From assembly GCA_020633205.1 (NCBI GenBank), contig JACKEB010000016.1, positions 62,001-126,000 of the forward strand: a stretch of DNA of 64,000 nt, written 5' to 3'. Positions 1-7,605 of the stretch are shown piece by piece (within the stretch, counting starts at the first letter, position 1; each line of letters starts with the position of its first letter). The position numbers were made by a program, and so were the translations under genes. The stretch comes from Polyangiaceae bacterium (GTDB taxonomy: Bacteria; Myxococcota_A; Polyangia; Polyangiales; Polyangiaceae). The notes beneath the pieces were generated by a model, which was given only the letters and a program-made list of their open reading frames with translations, ran no database searches and was not told where the DNA came from.

Positions 1-355
1 CTACGGCCTCCTCGACGTCCAGCGTGCCGCGACGGGAGAGTTCTTCAGACAGGTCGTGACCTTCCAGGAACTCCATCACCATATACGGCACGCCTACTTC
101 GAGGGTGCCCACGTCAACCACACGGGCGACGTGTTCGCTCTTGATCTTGACAGCCGCGCGCGCTTCCCGCCGGAAACGCTCAGCGGCATCACCGCGCTCT
201 GCCAGCTCGGGCAGCAAGAACTTCATGGCGACGCGTTGGTCGAGTTCGGTGTGCCAAGCCGACACAACCACGCCCATTCCGCCTTCACCCAGGACGCGCT
301 CCACCCGGTATTTACCCGCGAGGATGTCGCCTTCTTTCACCGGAGAGTCAGCCAT
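1..355 (-). CDS. Ser/Thr protein kinase, N-terminal part (cut by window edge)
   Basis: The minus strand reads an open frame from ATG at 355 to the window edge, about 118 residues, so only the N-lobe of a Hanks-type kinase is present. The glycine-rich loop VLGEGGMGVV lies at residues 21-30 and the ATP-binding lysine is K45 in AMKF. The hinge-like stretch YMVMEFLEGHDL follows near residue 95, and the HRD and DFG motifs would lie outside the window. The family phosphorylates Ser/Thr in signalling cascades, and multiple such kinases are typical of Myxococcota. The start sits just after GVKEGD-type leader residues common in this group (MADSPVKEGDILAGKYRVER). The C-terminal sensor or scaffold part cannot be judged. 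Confidence 0.93.
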   Translation of the reverse strand, partial: MADSPVKEGDILAGKYRVERVLGEGGMGVVVSAWHTELDQRVAMKFLLPELAERGDAAERFRREARAAVKIKSEHVARVVDVGTLEVGVPYMVMEFLEGHDLSEELSRRGTLDVEEAV

Positions 356-416
356 AGATCGTCCTAGACTACACGCAAACGCGTCCGGACGCCCGTGCTT
401 TGGCCGCCAGCTGCCT

Positions 417-443
417 GAGATGCAGCTGCTTGAGATGCAGCTG
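417..443. repeat. short direct repeat (TGAGATGCAGCTGC)
   Basis: A 14-bp unit reading TGAGATGCAGCTGC occurs twice in tandem just upstream of the kinase start and next to the larger 17-bp repeat array. It is non-coding by context. Confidence 0.6.
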
Positions 444-490
444 CGGGGTCGGTCTTTCGCGAGGTCTTTCGCGACCCGGGTTGTATGACC

Positions 491-592
491 GAGCTGCGGT
501 TGGGTTCGAGCTGCGGTTGGGTTCGAGCTGCGGTTGGGTTCGAGCTGCGGTTGGGTTCGAGCTGCGGTTGGGTTCGAGCTGCGGTTGCGCCC
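491..592. repeat. 17-bp tandem repeat array
   Basis: The unit GAGCTGCGGTTGGGTTC occurs five times perfectly (491-575) and a sixth time with a changed end (576-592). It lies in the 257-bp intergenic stretch between the kinase start at 355 and the stop of the next minus-strand gene at 613. The 17-bp period is not a multiple of three, so it is unlikely to be coding. It may be a variable-number repeat. Confidence 0.95.
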
Positions 593-612
593 TCGAGTCG
601 CGGCCCAGTCAG

Positions 613-1299
613 CTAGAACTTTTCGTCAGGGCGATACGCAGGGAATGGATTGCGCCACCATTCTTCGCCGCTCCGCCGGTACACCGTGAGGCGCGCGAAA
701 TCGATGCCAATGGTGAAGCTGTAGGTCTGGCTCTCCTCGCTACCGAAGCCAGCGTTTGCGCTGGCGGTGATTCCCCACGGAGCGCCAAGGTTGAGGCCGC
801 CCCAAACACCATTCGAGCCCACCCCCCACCAGCGCACATAGGGTCCAGCGTCGACCGCCAACCCCCAGTCACCATTGACGAATCCGTGGGTGGCCCCGCG
901 CACCAGCAAACCCAAGTCTGTGCCGCGACCAAAGTGCGTCTGCATGCGGAACAGCCCACCGAAGATCAGGCTGTCCGCTGGCGGTGTACCGATCCCGGTG
1001 TCCAGCTGCAGATCCGGCGAGAACCGCGGCTCGGCGGAACGGTCATCTAGGCGCGACGCCCCGCCTCCCAGATAGAGCCAAGAAGAGACGTCGGCCCGCG
1101 CCGCGCCGCTCACGCCCAGCGCAGCGAGTAGGGTCGCCGCCCCAAGCGCGCCGTTGTGCAGCCGCGCGGCGTACCGGCGGCCCTTGGTGGGCGCGATTCG
1201 CCGATGGGTTCGCGACTGCCCCCACAGCACTTGGGCGGTGGCGCCGACTCGAGATTGGGTGCCTGGCAGCTCGTGCATCGAGCGGCCCGCGTACCACAA
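613..1299 (-). CDS. predicted secreted or outer-membrane protein, unknown function
   Basis: The frame encodes up to 228 residues. I do not recognise a family. Near residues 48-69 there is a hydrophobic, small-residue stretch (GALGAATLLAALGVSGAARA) ending in an AxA-type signal peptidase I site before DVSSW. If translation starts at the first ATG, the n-region would be unusually long, so the true start is probably further downstream (ATG at 1278 or an internal GTG near 1230). The mature part is rich in alternating Gly/aromatic segments such as LGLLVRGATHGF and GPYVRWWGVG, suggesting beta strands of an outer-membrane or surface protein. It stands between a repeat array and a lipase-like gene on the same strand. 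Confidence 0.65.
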   Translation of the reverse strand: MWYAGRSMHELPGTQSRVGATAQVLWGQSRTHRRIAPTKGRRYAARLHNGALGAATLLAALGVSGAARADVSSWLYLGGGASRLDDRSAEPRFSPDLQLDTGIGTPPADSLIFGGLFRMQTHFGRGTDLGLLVRGATHGFVNGDWGLAVDAGPYVRWWGVGSNGVWGGLNLGAPWGITASANAGFGSEESQTYSFTIGIDFARLTVYRRSGEEWWRNPFPAYRPDEKF

Positions 1300-1394
1300 A
1301 CTTGGCGGAAACCCTCTGATTTTTGCGCTGAGGCGGGCTGGAAGGTTGCGCGTCAGTGCGCCGCGACCGCGTCAGGAATTGTCAGGAGCGCACA

Positions 1395-2174
1395 TCAAGC
1401 CGCTGGATTTCGCACCAACGACCCGTCGATGGCCGTCCGAATGCGCTTCACGACCAGATCTGCGGCGCGCGAATCGTACAACAGGCCGTTGTGCCCGCAG
1501 TCGGCAAGCTCCACGTGCTCTGAACCCGGCAAGTGGCTGAAACCAGTGACCACTTGGTCGTCCGCACCGGATATCGACAAGTGCGGAACGTGAGCGTGCT
1601 GGTTGGCGGCGCTCACCACGCGCTCCAGAATCGAACTGCCCGGACTGATGTCGCGCCCCGCAGTCGCCGGCATCAAGCGCGCATGATCCGTTCCGCCGAA
1701 CGGGCTGCCCAGGCTGACTGTCTGGCGCACTCGCGGGTCGCCACCCAACTCCTGTACGAAGTAACGCGCGACGACGCCTCCCAGGCTGTGACCCACGAGG
1801 TGCAGGTGGGTTTCAGCGGGGAGTCGCTTCACCAGGGAAGCGAGATCGACACCAAGACGGTTCACGCCCGGGCCTGGCAGGTAACTGAAGCTCGCGGTGT
1901 GCGCGCCGGTTTCGTTCTCGATGCGTTTGCGCAACGGGCGCAACACGCCAGCGGTTGCGAACAGTCCGTGCAGGAGCACGACGACGTGATCGCCAGCGCG
2001 AGTTTCCGTAGGTAATACAGCGCCAAAGTCCAAGTGGATGAGCGATGCCTGACGCGCGAAAGCCAGCGCTTCACGGGTGTGCGCTCGCAGGCGACTCACC
2101 GTGCTGCTCGGCGATGCTGGACTCTTGGATGCGAACAGGCCCAACACGGAGGGGCTCGAAAAACTGCCTGCCAC
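1395..2174 (-). CDS. alpha/beta hydrolase, lipase-like
   Basis: This 259-residue protein has a clear alpha/beta-hydrolase core. The oxyanion-hole motif LLHG is at 67-70, the nucleophile elbow GHSLGG puts the catalytic Ser at 130, a probable acid is Asp205 or Asp206 in ISGADDQ, and the catalytic His is H228 in DCGHNG. The layout resembles the bacterial triacylglycerol lipase and PGAP1-like groups, which hydrolyse carboxyl esters; the substrate is unknown. There is no convincing signal peptide, so it may be cytoplasmic or peripheral. It diverges from a hotdog thioesterase across about 167 bp, which holds the promoters for both. Confidence 0.85.
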   Translation of the reverse strand: MAGSFSSPSVLGLFASKSPASPSSTVSRLRAHTREALAFARQASLIHLDFGAVLPTETRAGDHVVVLLHGLFATAGVLRPLRKRIENETGAHTASFSYLPGPGVNRLGVDLASLVKRLPAETHLHLVGHSLGGVVARYFVQELGGDPRVRQTVSLGSPFGGTDHARLMPATAGRDISPGSSILERVVSAANQHAHVPHLSISGADDQVVTGFSHLPGSEHVELADCGHNGLLYDSRAADLVVKRIRTAIDGSLVRNPAA

Positions 2175-2341
2175 CCCTATGTTTTACCTGGATGCCGCGA
2201 GGTTGGCACCTTCTCAGCACGTCTTTGTCAGAGCGCGTCAGTTGCTTCGCACTCGTGTCACCACAGGTTTGACCAGCGTTTGATTGTACGTACCACGCCA
2301 GCCGCCGCAGCACCTCCGCGAGGTGCCGTGCTATCTGCGGT

Positions 2342-2827
2342 GTGCGGAAGCCAATGACGAGCAACAACATGAGCGATACGCAGCCTCACGCGGATCCAGA
2401 CGCGACCACCGCGAAGGTGTTTTCGCAGCGTTTTTGCGTCCTTCACGAGGCAATCGACGAGCTTGGCCACGTCAGCAACTTGGAGTGGGTCCGCTGGGTG
2501 AGCCGCATCGCCACCGCGCATTCGGAGAGCGTGGGCCTTGGCTTCAGCGCCTACCAGAAGCTGGGCTTGCTGTGGGTGGTGCGGCGCCACGAAATTGATT
2601 ACCTCGCGGAAGCGCTTGAGGGTCAAGAGCTCGAGGTCACTACGTGGATCGACGACGTCCGGGGAGCGACGAGTCGCCGTAGCACGCGCTTCCACCGCAC
2701 CGAGCCTGACGGGCGGCGCAGGTTGCTGGTCAGCGCCGAGACCACCTGGGCCATGATCGACGTTCAGCGTCGGCGCCCAACGCGCGTGCCCAAGGACTTG
2801 CTCGCGCGCTACGGCTTTGAGCGCTGA
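2342..2827 (+). CDS. acyl-CoA thioesterase, hotdog fold (4HBT family)
   Basis: This is a 161-residue single hotdog-domain protein. The active-site region DELGHVSNLEWVRW matches the D-x-x-G-H-V-N-N-x-x-Y pattern of YbgC/4HBT thioesterases, with Ser for the first Asn and Trp for Tyr. The long helix and beta-strand order (ELEVTTWIDDVRG, STRFHR, AETTWAMID) fits the fold. The family hydrolyses acyl-CoA or acyl-ACP thioesters in the cytoplasm. The start is uncertain: GTG at 2342, ATG at 2354 and ATG at 2369 are in frame, and none has a strong ribosome-binding site (a weak GACGAG lies before 2369). It converges on the DUF3501 gene. Confidence 0.85.
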   Translation: MRKPMTSNNMSDTQPHADPDATTAKVFSQRFCVLHEAIDELGHVSNLEWVRWVSRIATAHSESVGLGFSAYQKLGLLWVVRRHEIDYLAEALEGQELEVTTWIDDVRGATSRRSTRFHRTEPDGRRRLLVSAETTWAMIDVQRRRPTRVPKDLLARYGFER

Positions 2828-2852
2828 GCTCACGCGTTGCTGGAGCTGCGTG

Positions 2853-2895
2853 TTTTTTTGGGGGGGTGAGGAAGCACCTGGCTGACCTCACCCCC
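2853..2895. terminator. inverted repeat between convergent genes
   Basis: The arms GGGGGTGAGG (2862-2871) and CCTCACCCCC (2886-2895) are perfectly complementary with a 14-nt loop, and T7 precedes the first arm. It lies between the convergent thioesterase and DUF3501 genes. The T-tract is on the wrong side for a classic plus-strand terminator, so the mechanism is uncertain. Confidence 0.6.
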
Positions 2896-2910
2896 GAGCA
2901 CGTCTCCGGC

Positions 2911-3486
2911 TCAGTCGAAGTCTTCGGCGAGGCTTTGTAGAGCTGCCGCGTCCAGCTCCGTGCGCACGCTAGACGCCGGATGATCGATCCCCACGGCAAC
3001 ACCTGTGGCCTTGGCCTGAATCGCGGCTTGTACGGCGGGAGTCAGCGGAAAGCGCAGGTAGTGGACGGCGGTGGTACGCTCCGCCTTCACGGTGCGCAGA
3101 TCGCTCTCGCTGTAGCAGCGCTCGCCGGCGGCCTCGATGTAGAACTTGGCCTCGACCCCCACGAGCTTCGCCAGCATGGCGTCGCGCTCCGCGGGATCTG
3201 GGTACTCGATCATCGCCGTCGCGCTGAGGTGCCCGGGCTTCGGCACCAGGTCGTTGTAGGTGTCGATCTCATGCTGGATCGCCGCTTCTTTGCTGATGCG
3301 CTCGGTGCGCAGCATTTCCTGCACCTGCAAGAGCACGGTGTCGTGGTTCTCGAACACCAGGGTGACGTTGCTCCCGAGCGCCACGCGACGCTGTTTCTTC
3401 AGGGCAATGACCCGCGCGCGAAAATGCGGGCGGACTTCTTCGTACTCCCTGAGGCCTAGGATTTCTCCGCGTTCCACGAGTTGCAT
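2911..3486 (-). CDS. DUF3501 family protein
   Basis: The 191-residue product begins MQLVERGEILGLREYEEVRP and contains ALKKQRRVALGSNVTLVFENHDT, which is characteristic of DUF3501. The family has no established biochemical function. It often occurs beside rubrerythrin and a GlpC/HdrD-like Fe-S protein, and that is the arrangement here: it follows the Fe-S gene by 32 bp on the same strand and is probably co-transcribed. No cofactor motif is evident; the single Cys (GERCYSES) and a few His are scattered. Inference: it is a partner protein of the redox module, possibly binding the Fe-S protein or a peroxide-related substrate. The RBS before ATG at 3486 is weak (AAGGAACTAGCT). Confidence 0.85.
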   Translation of the reverse strand: MQLVERGEILGLREYEEVRPHFRARVIALKKQRRVALGSNVTLVFENHDTVLLQVQEMLRTERISKEAAIQHEIDTYNDLVPKPGHLSATAMIEYPDPAERDAMLAKLVGVEAKFYIEAAGERCYSESDLRTVKAERTTAVHYLRFPLTPAVQAAIQAKATGVAVGIDHPASSVRTELDAAALQSLAEDFD

Positions 3487-3518
3487 AGCTAGTTCCTTGG
3501 TTCAGGCAGTTGGCTTCG

Positions 3519-4871
3519 TCAACCAGCCTGCTTGCTGCGATCGGCTGACGGAGAGTCCAAGCCGTAGGCCCACGCCAGCGCGGTGATGGGATGCACCATC
3601 GGCTTGCCAGTTTCCCCGAGCAAGCGCTGACCCGCGAGGTTGCAGTCTCCGACGAACAGGTCGTACTCGCCCTCTTCCATGCCCCGGGTCATGCGCTGCG
3701 CGTACTTCCGACCCTCTTCGTAGTAGGCGGCCTTCATGCCCCAGGTGCCGTCCACCGCGGAGCACTCCTGGACGACCTTGACTGAGGTGTCGGGAACCTT
3801 GCCGAGCAGCCGCGCGCCGGGAGTGCCGATCTTCTGTGCGCGCAAGTGACATGCGGCGTGGTAGCCGACGCTGCCGAGGCTGCGTGAAAACTCGAGCTCC
3901 AGGTCGTGGCTCTTGCGCAACCCCTCCAGGAACTCCATCAGGTCCACCACGGCGCCTGCGACCTCTTTCGCCTCTGGCGTGTCGAGGTAAACCGGCCACT
4001 CGTGCTTCATCGTGTAGCCGCAGGTCGGGCCGGGCACGACGATCTTTCGACCCTCGCGCACATGGGGCAGCAAGATCTCTACGTTCTTGCGGATCTTGGC
4101 CTGGGCGGCCGCCACGTCACCTCCGTCGAGGTTCGGCATGCCGCAACACGCTTGCTCCGAAGTCCACTCGACGCTGTAGCCGTTGTGTTCGAGCACAAGC
4201 ACCGCGTGGCGCGGTACCTCGGGGAAATTGAAGTCGCCGTAACAAGTACTGAAGAGCACCACGGAGCCGTTCTCTCCCGCCTGCTTCAGCGGTTCGTGTT
4301 TGTCGAACCACTTACCGAACGGCTCGGACGCCATGGGTGGCAAGGGGAACTCCGAGGAGATGCCAGTGACCTTTTCCGTGACCTTGCGCACCAGGCGGTT
4401 CGCGTTGATCAGGTTCGCCATATTGGCCTGCGGGCCAGCGCCAGCCGCACCGACGAGCTTCGGTTCCCCGAGGATTTGATCGACCAGCGGGATGCCGTCG
4501 CGTCGGGCGCGCTGCGCCTTTTCTCTCGCCATCAAGCGCGGGAAGTCGAGCAGCTCGTAGGCGTCGTCGGCGTCCGTGTAGGGGCACTTGATGTAGCAGA
4601 GCTTGCACTGCCAGCAGTGTTCGCTGACATCCACGAACACCTCGGGGCCCAGAGCCTCGACGCCCTCTGCGCGGTTCGAGTCGATGTCCTTGTCCACCGC
4701 GTTGAACAGGATCGGGAAGGAGCCGCAGTAGTTCACGCACATGCGGCACTCGTGGCAAATCTGAAAGGTTCGCCGTAGCTCGTCCTCCAAGTCTACCGCG
4801 TCCCAGTAGCGGTCGTGGTTGGGGTTCCACTCGGGGTCACGCTTGGGTCGGCGTTCGGGGATCTTGCTCAT
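3519..4871 (-). CDS. HdrD/GlpC-like Fe-S oxidoreductase
   Basis: The 450-residue product starts at the ATG at 4871 (MSKIPERR); an upstream open extension to 5009 overlaps a hairpin and is not believable. It carries two 4Fe-4S ferredoxin-type clusters, C39-x2-C42-x2-C45-x3-C49 and C86-x2-C89-x2-C92-x3-C96. Cysteine-rich CCG-type motifs follow: STCYGDF, QACCGMP, GPTCGYT, HAACHLR and VQECSAVDG. This is the layout of heterodisulfide-reductase subunit D and GlpC-type electron-transfer proteins. No membrane segment or signal peptide is seen, so it is cytoplasmic or peripheral. It lies between rubrerythrin and DUF3501 on one strand. The likely job is passing electrons in a rubrerythrin-linked peroxide or oxygen-stress pathway; the donor is unknown. 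Confidence 0.9.
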   Translation of the reverse strand: MSKIPERRPKRDPEWNPNHDRYWDAVDLEDELRRTFQICHECRMCVNYCGSFPILFNAVDKDIDSNRAEGVEALGPEVFVDVSEHCWQCKLCYIKCPYTDADDAYELLDFPRLMAREKAQRARRDGIPLVDQILGEPKLVGAAGAGPQANMANLINANRLVRKVTEKVTGISSEFPLPPMASEPFGKWFDKHEPLKQAGENGSVVLFSTCYGDFNFPEVPRHAVLVLEHNGYSVEWTSEQACCGMPNLDGGDVAAAQAKIRKNVEILLPHVREGRKIVVPGPTCGYTMKHEWPVYLDTPEAKEVAGAVVDLMEFLEGLRKSHDLELEFSRSLGSVGYHAACHLRAQKIGTPGARLLGKVPDTSVKVVQECSAVDGTWGMKAAYYEEGRKYAQRMTRGMEEGEYDLFVGDCNLAGQRLLGETGKPMVHPITALAWAYGLDSPSADRSKQAG

Positions 4872-4956
4872 ACAAGGCGCCTTATACCTCGACTTCCGTC
4901 GCAAACGAGCCTCCTCGCCCGCGACGTTTCGAGGCGCGCTGAGTTTCCGCCACCGC

Positions 4957-5011
4957 AACAAAACGCCTTGGGCCCGATGCGTCCGCATTCGCGAACCCAT
5001 CGAGCCCAAAG
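4957..5011 (-). terminator. hairpin with T-rich tail inside the rubrerythrin operon
   Basis: Arms at 4966-4979 and 4998-5011 pair over about 14 bp with one G-T mismatch. On the minus strand the hairpin is followed by CGTTTTGTTG. It lies after the rubrerythrin stop and before the Fe-S gene, so it should end or attenuate transcripts started upstream of rubrerythrin. Confidence 0.75.
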
Positions 5012-5043
5012 ACTACTTCATCGACTCGAAGCCGCGGCGTGTC

Positions 5044-5463
5044 TCAGTCGAGCTCGTCGAGCGCCTTCTGGAACTTTCCGGCGTGGCTCTTCTCGGCCTT
5101 CGCCAAGGTCTCGAACCACTCCGCGATGTCGTCGAAGCCCTCTTCACGAGCGGTCTTGGCCATACCCGGGTACATGGTCTCGTACTCGTGGGTCTCGCCG
5201 GTGACTGCCGCTTTGAGGTTCAGCGCGGTGCTGCCGATGGGCTCACCCGTCGCCGGATCGCCAACCACCTTGAGGTAGTCGAGGTGCCCATGGGCGTGAC
5301 CCGTCTCGCCGTCCGCCGTGTCCTTGAACAAGCCAGCGACCTCGGGGAGGCCTTCGATGTCCGCAACCTTTGCAAAGTACAGGTAGCGACGATTGGCCTG
5401 GGATTCGCCCGCAAAGGCGTCCTTCAGGTTTTGATGAGTCTTCGTTCCGTCCAACTTCGCCAT
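5044..5463 (-). CDS. rubrerythrin, diiron domain only
   Basis: This is a 139-residue four-helix ferritin-like protein. The diiron ligands expected for rubrerythrin are visible: E20 in GESQANRRY, E53-x2-H56 in ETGH, E90 and E94 in GETHEYE, and E124-x2-H127 in EKSH. The C-terminal rubredoxin-like FeCys4 domain of classic rubrerythrins is absent; the protein ends at residue 139. Family members reduce hydrogen peroxide in the cytoplasm. ATG at 5463 is chosen because a perfect AGGAGG lies about 8 bp upstream, although the frame is open to 5526. It precedes the Fe-S and DUF3501 genes; without its own rubredoxin domain it needs a separate electron donor, and the neighbouring Fe-S protein is a candidate. 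Confidence 0.95.
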   Translation of the reverse strand: MAKLDGTKTHQNLKDAFAGESQANRRYLYFAKVADIEGLPEVAGLFKDTADGETGHAHGHLDYLKVVGDPATGEPIGSTALNLKAAVTGETHEYETMYPGMAKTAREEGFDDIAEWFETLAKAEKSHAGKFQKALDELD

Positions 5464-5522
5464 TGAATCTTTCCTCCTGGGGTTGCCCAGCCCGGGGACA
5501 ATCGAACACGTGCGGCGCGCCG

Positions 5523-6551
5523 TCAACCCTTGGCTGGTCGCGCCTCGGATCCCGCGTCCGTCAACTGCGAATGCTGGAGCAACGCCGCCAAGCCCTTCGC
5601 GCCAAGCACAGCGTAGTCTCGGACACAGTTGTTGAAGACCACGTGCACCTGCTGCGCCCGCTCGCGGACCTCACGTACCGTGGGGACCCAGCGCTGGAGC
5701 TCCGCGGGTGAGTACAGGTAGTTGAAGCGCTCCCAGACTGAGCTGCCGCGTTTCCATCCTGCGCTGTTGTGGCCATGCAGGCGAAACAGCGCGAGCTCCG
5801 GGTCGGTCACCAGTGCGGTCGGAGGCACGCCACCGAGGGGGACGTCGGGTTCATCGACGATCACGTAGCTCAGCTTTTGGCCGCGCAACAGATCGAGCAC
5901 TCGGCTGCGGCGCTCCGCCGAAAGCCAGCTCGGGTTGCGAAACTCCACGGACAGGGGCACATCACCTACTTCGTTGCGGAGGCCCTCGATGTAGCGCGCG
6001 TTTCCGCGGGTGGCCTGAAACCACGGCGGAAACTGCAACATCACGCAGCCAAGGCGCCCCGCGGCCCGGATGGGCTCGAGCTGTTCCAAGAAACGCCGAA
6101 CCAATTCCCTGCGGATTTCTTGGGGTAGGTCTTTGGGATAGACACGTGGTTTGTCCCCGGCGACTTCCCGCAGCAGGGGCGCTAGGTCACCAGGGGAGCG
6201 CGCGATATCCACGGGGTGGCCCGTGAGCACCGGGTGACTCTTCACGTCGAAGTGAAACGTCGCGGGGGTCCACTCCACCCAGCGCGCAACCGTCTGAGGG
6301 TCGAGCAAGGTGTAGTAGGTGGCGTCCACCTCGACCAACTCGAACTGAGTCGCGTAAAACTTGAGGCGGTCTTCCGGCGAACTCTTGCCACGCGGATAGA
6401 AGCGGTGGCTCTTGATCAGGCTCGGGTCTGTCCAGCCCGCCGTGCCAAAGGCAATGCTAGGAGCCCGCGCCGGCAACTCCACCTGGGCCGCCAGGGCCTG
6501 CGCAGACGCGAGCAGCTCCGGCGCGGCTTCAGGAGGCAGCGCCTTGCTCAC
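5523..6551 (-). CDS. DUF72 family protein (copy 1)
   Basis: The 342-residue product belongs to the DUF72/YecE group, a TIM-barrel-like family of unknown activity. Diagnostic stretches are FGTAGWTDP near residue 36, YATQFELVEVDATYYTL, HFDVKSHPVLTGH, LGCVMLQFPPWF and VPLSVEFRNPSWL. The last parts (YVIVDEP and HGHNSAGW) correspond to the usual C-terminal conserved blocks. It is cytoplasmic by appearance. Its ATG overlaps the stop of the preceding DUF72 gene by 4 bp (ATGA, 6548-6551), so the two are translationally coupled. The two proteins are clearly related but divergent, suggesting an old duplication with different roles. Confidence 0.93.
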   Translation of the reverse strand: MSKALPPEAAPELLASAQALAAQVELPARAPSIAFGTAGWTDPSLIKSHRFYPRGKSSPEDRLKFYATQFELVEVDATYYTLLDPQTVARWVEWTPATFHFDVKSHPVLTGHPVDIARSPGDLAPLLREVAGDKPRVYPKDLPQEIRRELVRRFLEQLEPIRAAGRLGCVMLQFPPWFQATRGNARYIEGLRNEVGDVPLSVEFRNPSWLSAERRSRVLDLLRGQKLSYVIVDEPDVPLGGVPPTALVTDPELALFRLHGHNSAGWKRGSSVWERFNYLYSPAELQRWVPTVREVRERAQQVHVVFNNCVRDYAVLGAKGLAALLQHSQLTDAGSEARPAKG

Positions 6552-7555
6552 CCCGCGCGGCCTCCGTCAGCTTCGGCCGGACGCGCGATGGCGCGCCGCA
6601 CGAGCTCTTCTGCCAGGGCGCGCAGCGTCAGCGGGCTGCAACCTTCCGCCTTGTTGTTGGCGATGATGTACACCACCTTGCCGAGGCGCTCCGTCGCCAG
6701 CACCAGCTCCATCACGTCCCGCCGCATGCCCGGCTGAGGATCCCGAAGCTCGTCGAAAGGGGCCAACGTTTCCTTGCGCTTCATGTAGCGTTTTCCCGGA
6801 GGAATCATCAGCCGCGAGACGGCCACGTCGCCGGCTTCGAGCAAACCGGGCAGAGCCAGCTGTTCGCCTAGCTTCGGCATGCGCTCCCAGAAGTTGAACA
6901 CATGGCTCACGCCGTGGCGATGCAGGAGCTCGATGTACTCGGGCAGCAGAAGCTCGCGATTTCTGAGCTCGATCGCGTAGTGAAAACCTCGCGGCAAGCG
7001 CCGCAGGAAGCCGCCGAGCTTCTCGATGAAGCGCTCGTCACTGGGTAGCTCGGGTTGATGAAGCGGCATCAACTCGAACACCAGCGGCCCCAGGTGGTCC
7101 GCAAAGTGTCGTTCGAGCGGTCCCAGCACCTCCTGCTCCAAGAGCTTCACATTGAAAAAATCGGGGTTCGCCTCGCGGGTGCGCGGGTCCACGGCGCTCG
7201 TGATCCGACCGTACACCTTGTGCAAGCAGCGGAATCCGCGCGGCAACTGTTCGGAGTACTCGCGCAGATCCTTCTCGACCAGTGGGCGATAGTAGGAGCG
7301 GTCGATGCCCACGGTGCGAAACAGCGGGTGACGAGCATACTCCGCCAGGCCGCGCTGCATGAGTTCACGCTCGCTCGGATGCCCCGCGTAGACGACCCCC
7401 GCCCAGCCTGGAAATGTCCAAGACGAGGTGCCCATGCGCACGGTCTCTCCAAGCTGAGACATCAGCGCCGCGTCAGCGGAGGTATCGAGTCCCGGCGGCT
7501 CCGGTTCGTCGAACAGGCTGAGTTGGCGATCGCTCACGGCGATTAGGCTACACAA
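6548..7555 (-). CDS. DUF72 family protein (copy 2)
   Basis: This 335-residue DUF72 protein has the same core as its downstream neighbour: MGTSSWTFPGWAG near residue 41, TVGIDRSYYRPL, LVFELMPLHQPEL, FHYAIELRNRELL and VSRLMIPPGKRYM. It has an N-terminal extension with SLFDEPEPPG, and an in-frame GTG a few codons downstream of the listed ATG is an alternative start. The C-terminal KVVYIIANNKAEGCSP matches the YVYFNNHxxGxAP-like end block of the family. No enzymatic role is established. It sits downstream of the histidine-phosphatase-like gene by 50 bp and is coupled to copy 1 by a 4-bp overlap. Confidence 0.92.
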   Translation of the reverse strand: MCSLIAVSDRQLSLFDEPEPPGLDTSADAALMSQLGETVRMGTSSWTFPGWAGVVYAGHPSERELMQRGLAEYARHPLFRTVGIDRSYYRPLVEKDLREYSEQLPRGFRCLHKVYGRITSAVDPRTREANPDFFNVKLLEQEVLGPLERHFADHLGPLVFELMPLHQPELPSDERFIEKLGGFLRRLPRGFHYAIELRNRELLLPEYIELLHRHGVSHVFNFWERMPKLGEQLALPGLLEAGDVAVSRLMIPPGKRYMKRKETLAPFDELRDPQPGMRRDVMELVLATERLGKVVYIIANNKAEGCSPLTLRALAEELVRRAIARPAEADGGRAG

Positions 7556-7605
7556 TCGTGTCGGTCGCGGCAGCGCAACCGACCCTGCTCTCCGTGAACC
7601 ACTCG

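Noticed and set aside
491..592. CRISPR array or tRNA-like TpsiC arms
   Set aside because: The repeats are directly adjacent with no spacers, and GGTTCGAG-like words do not fold into a tRNA.
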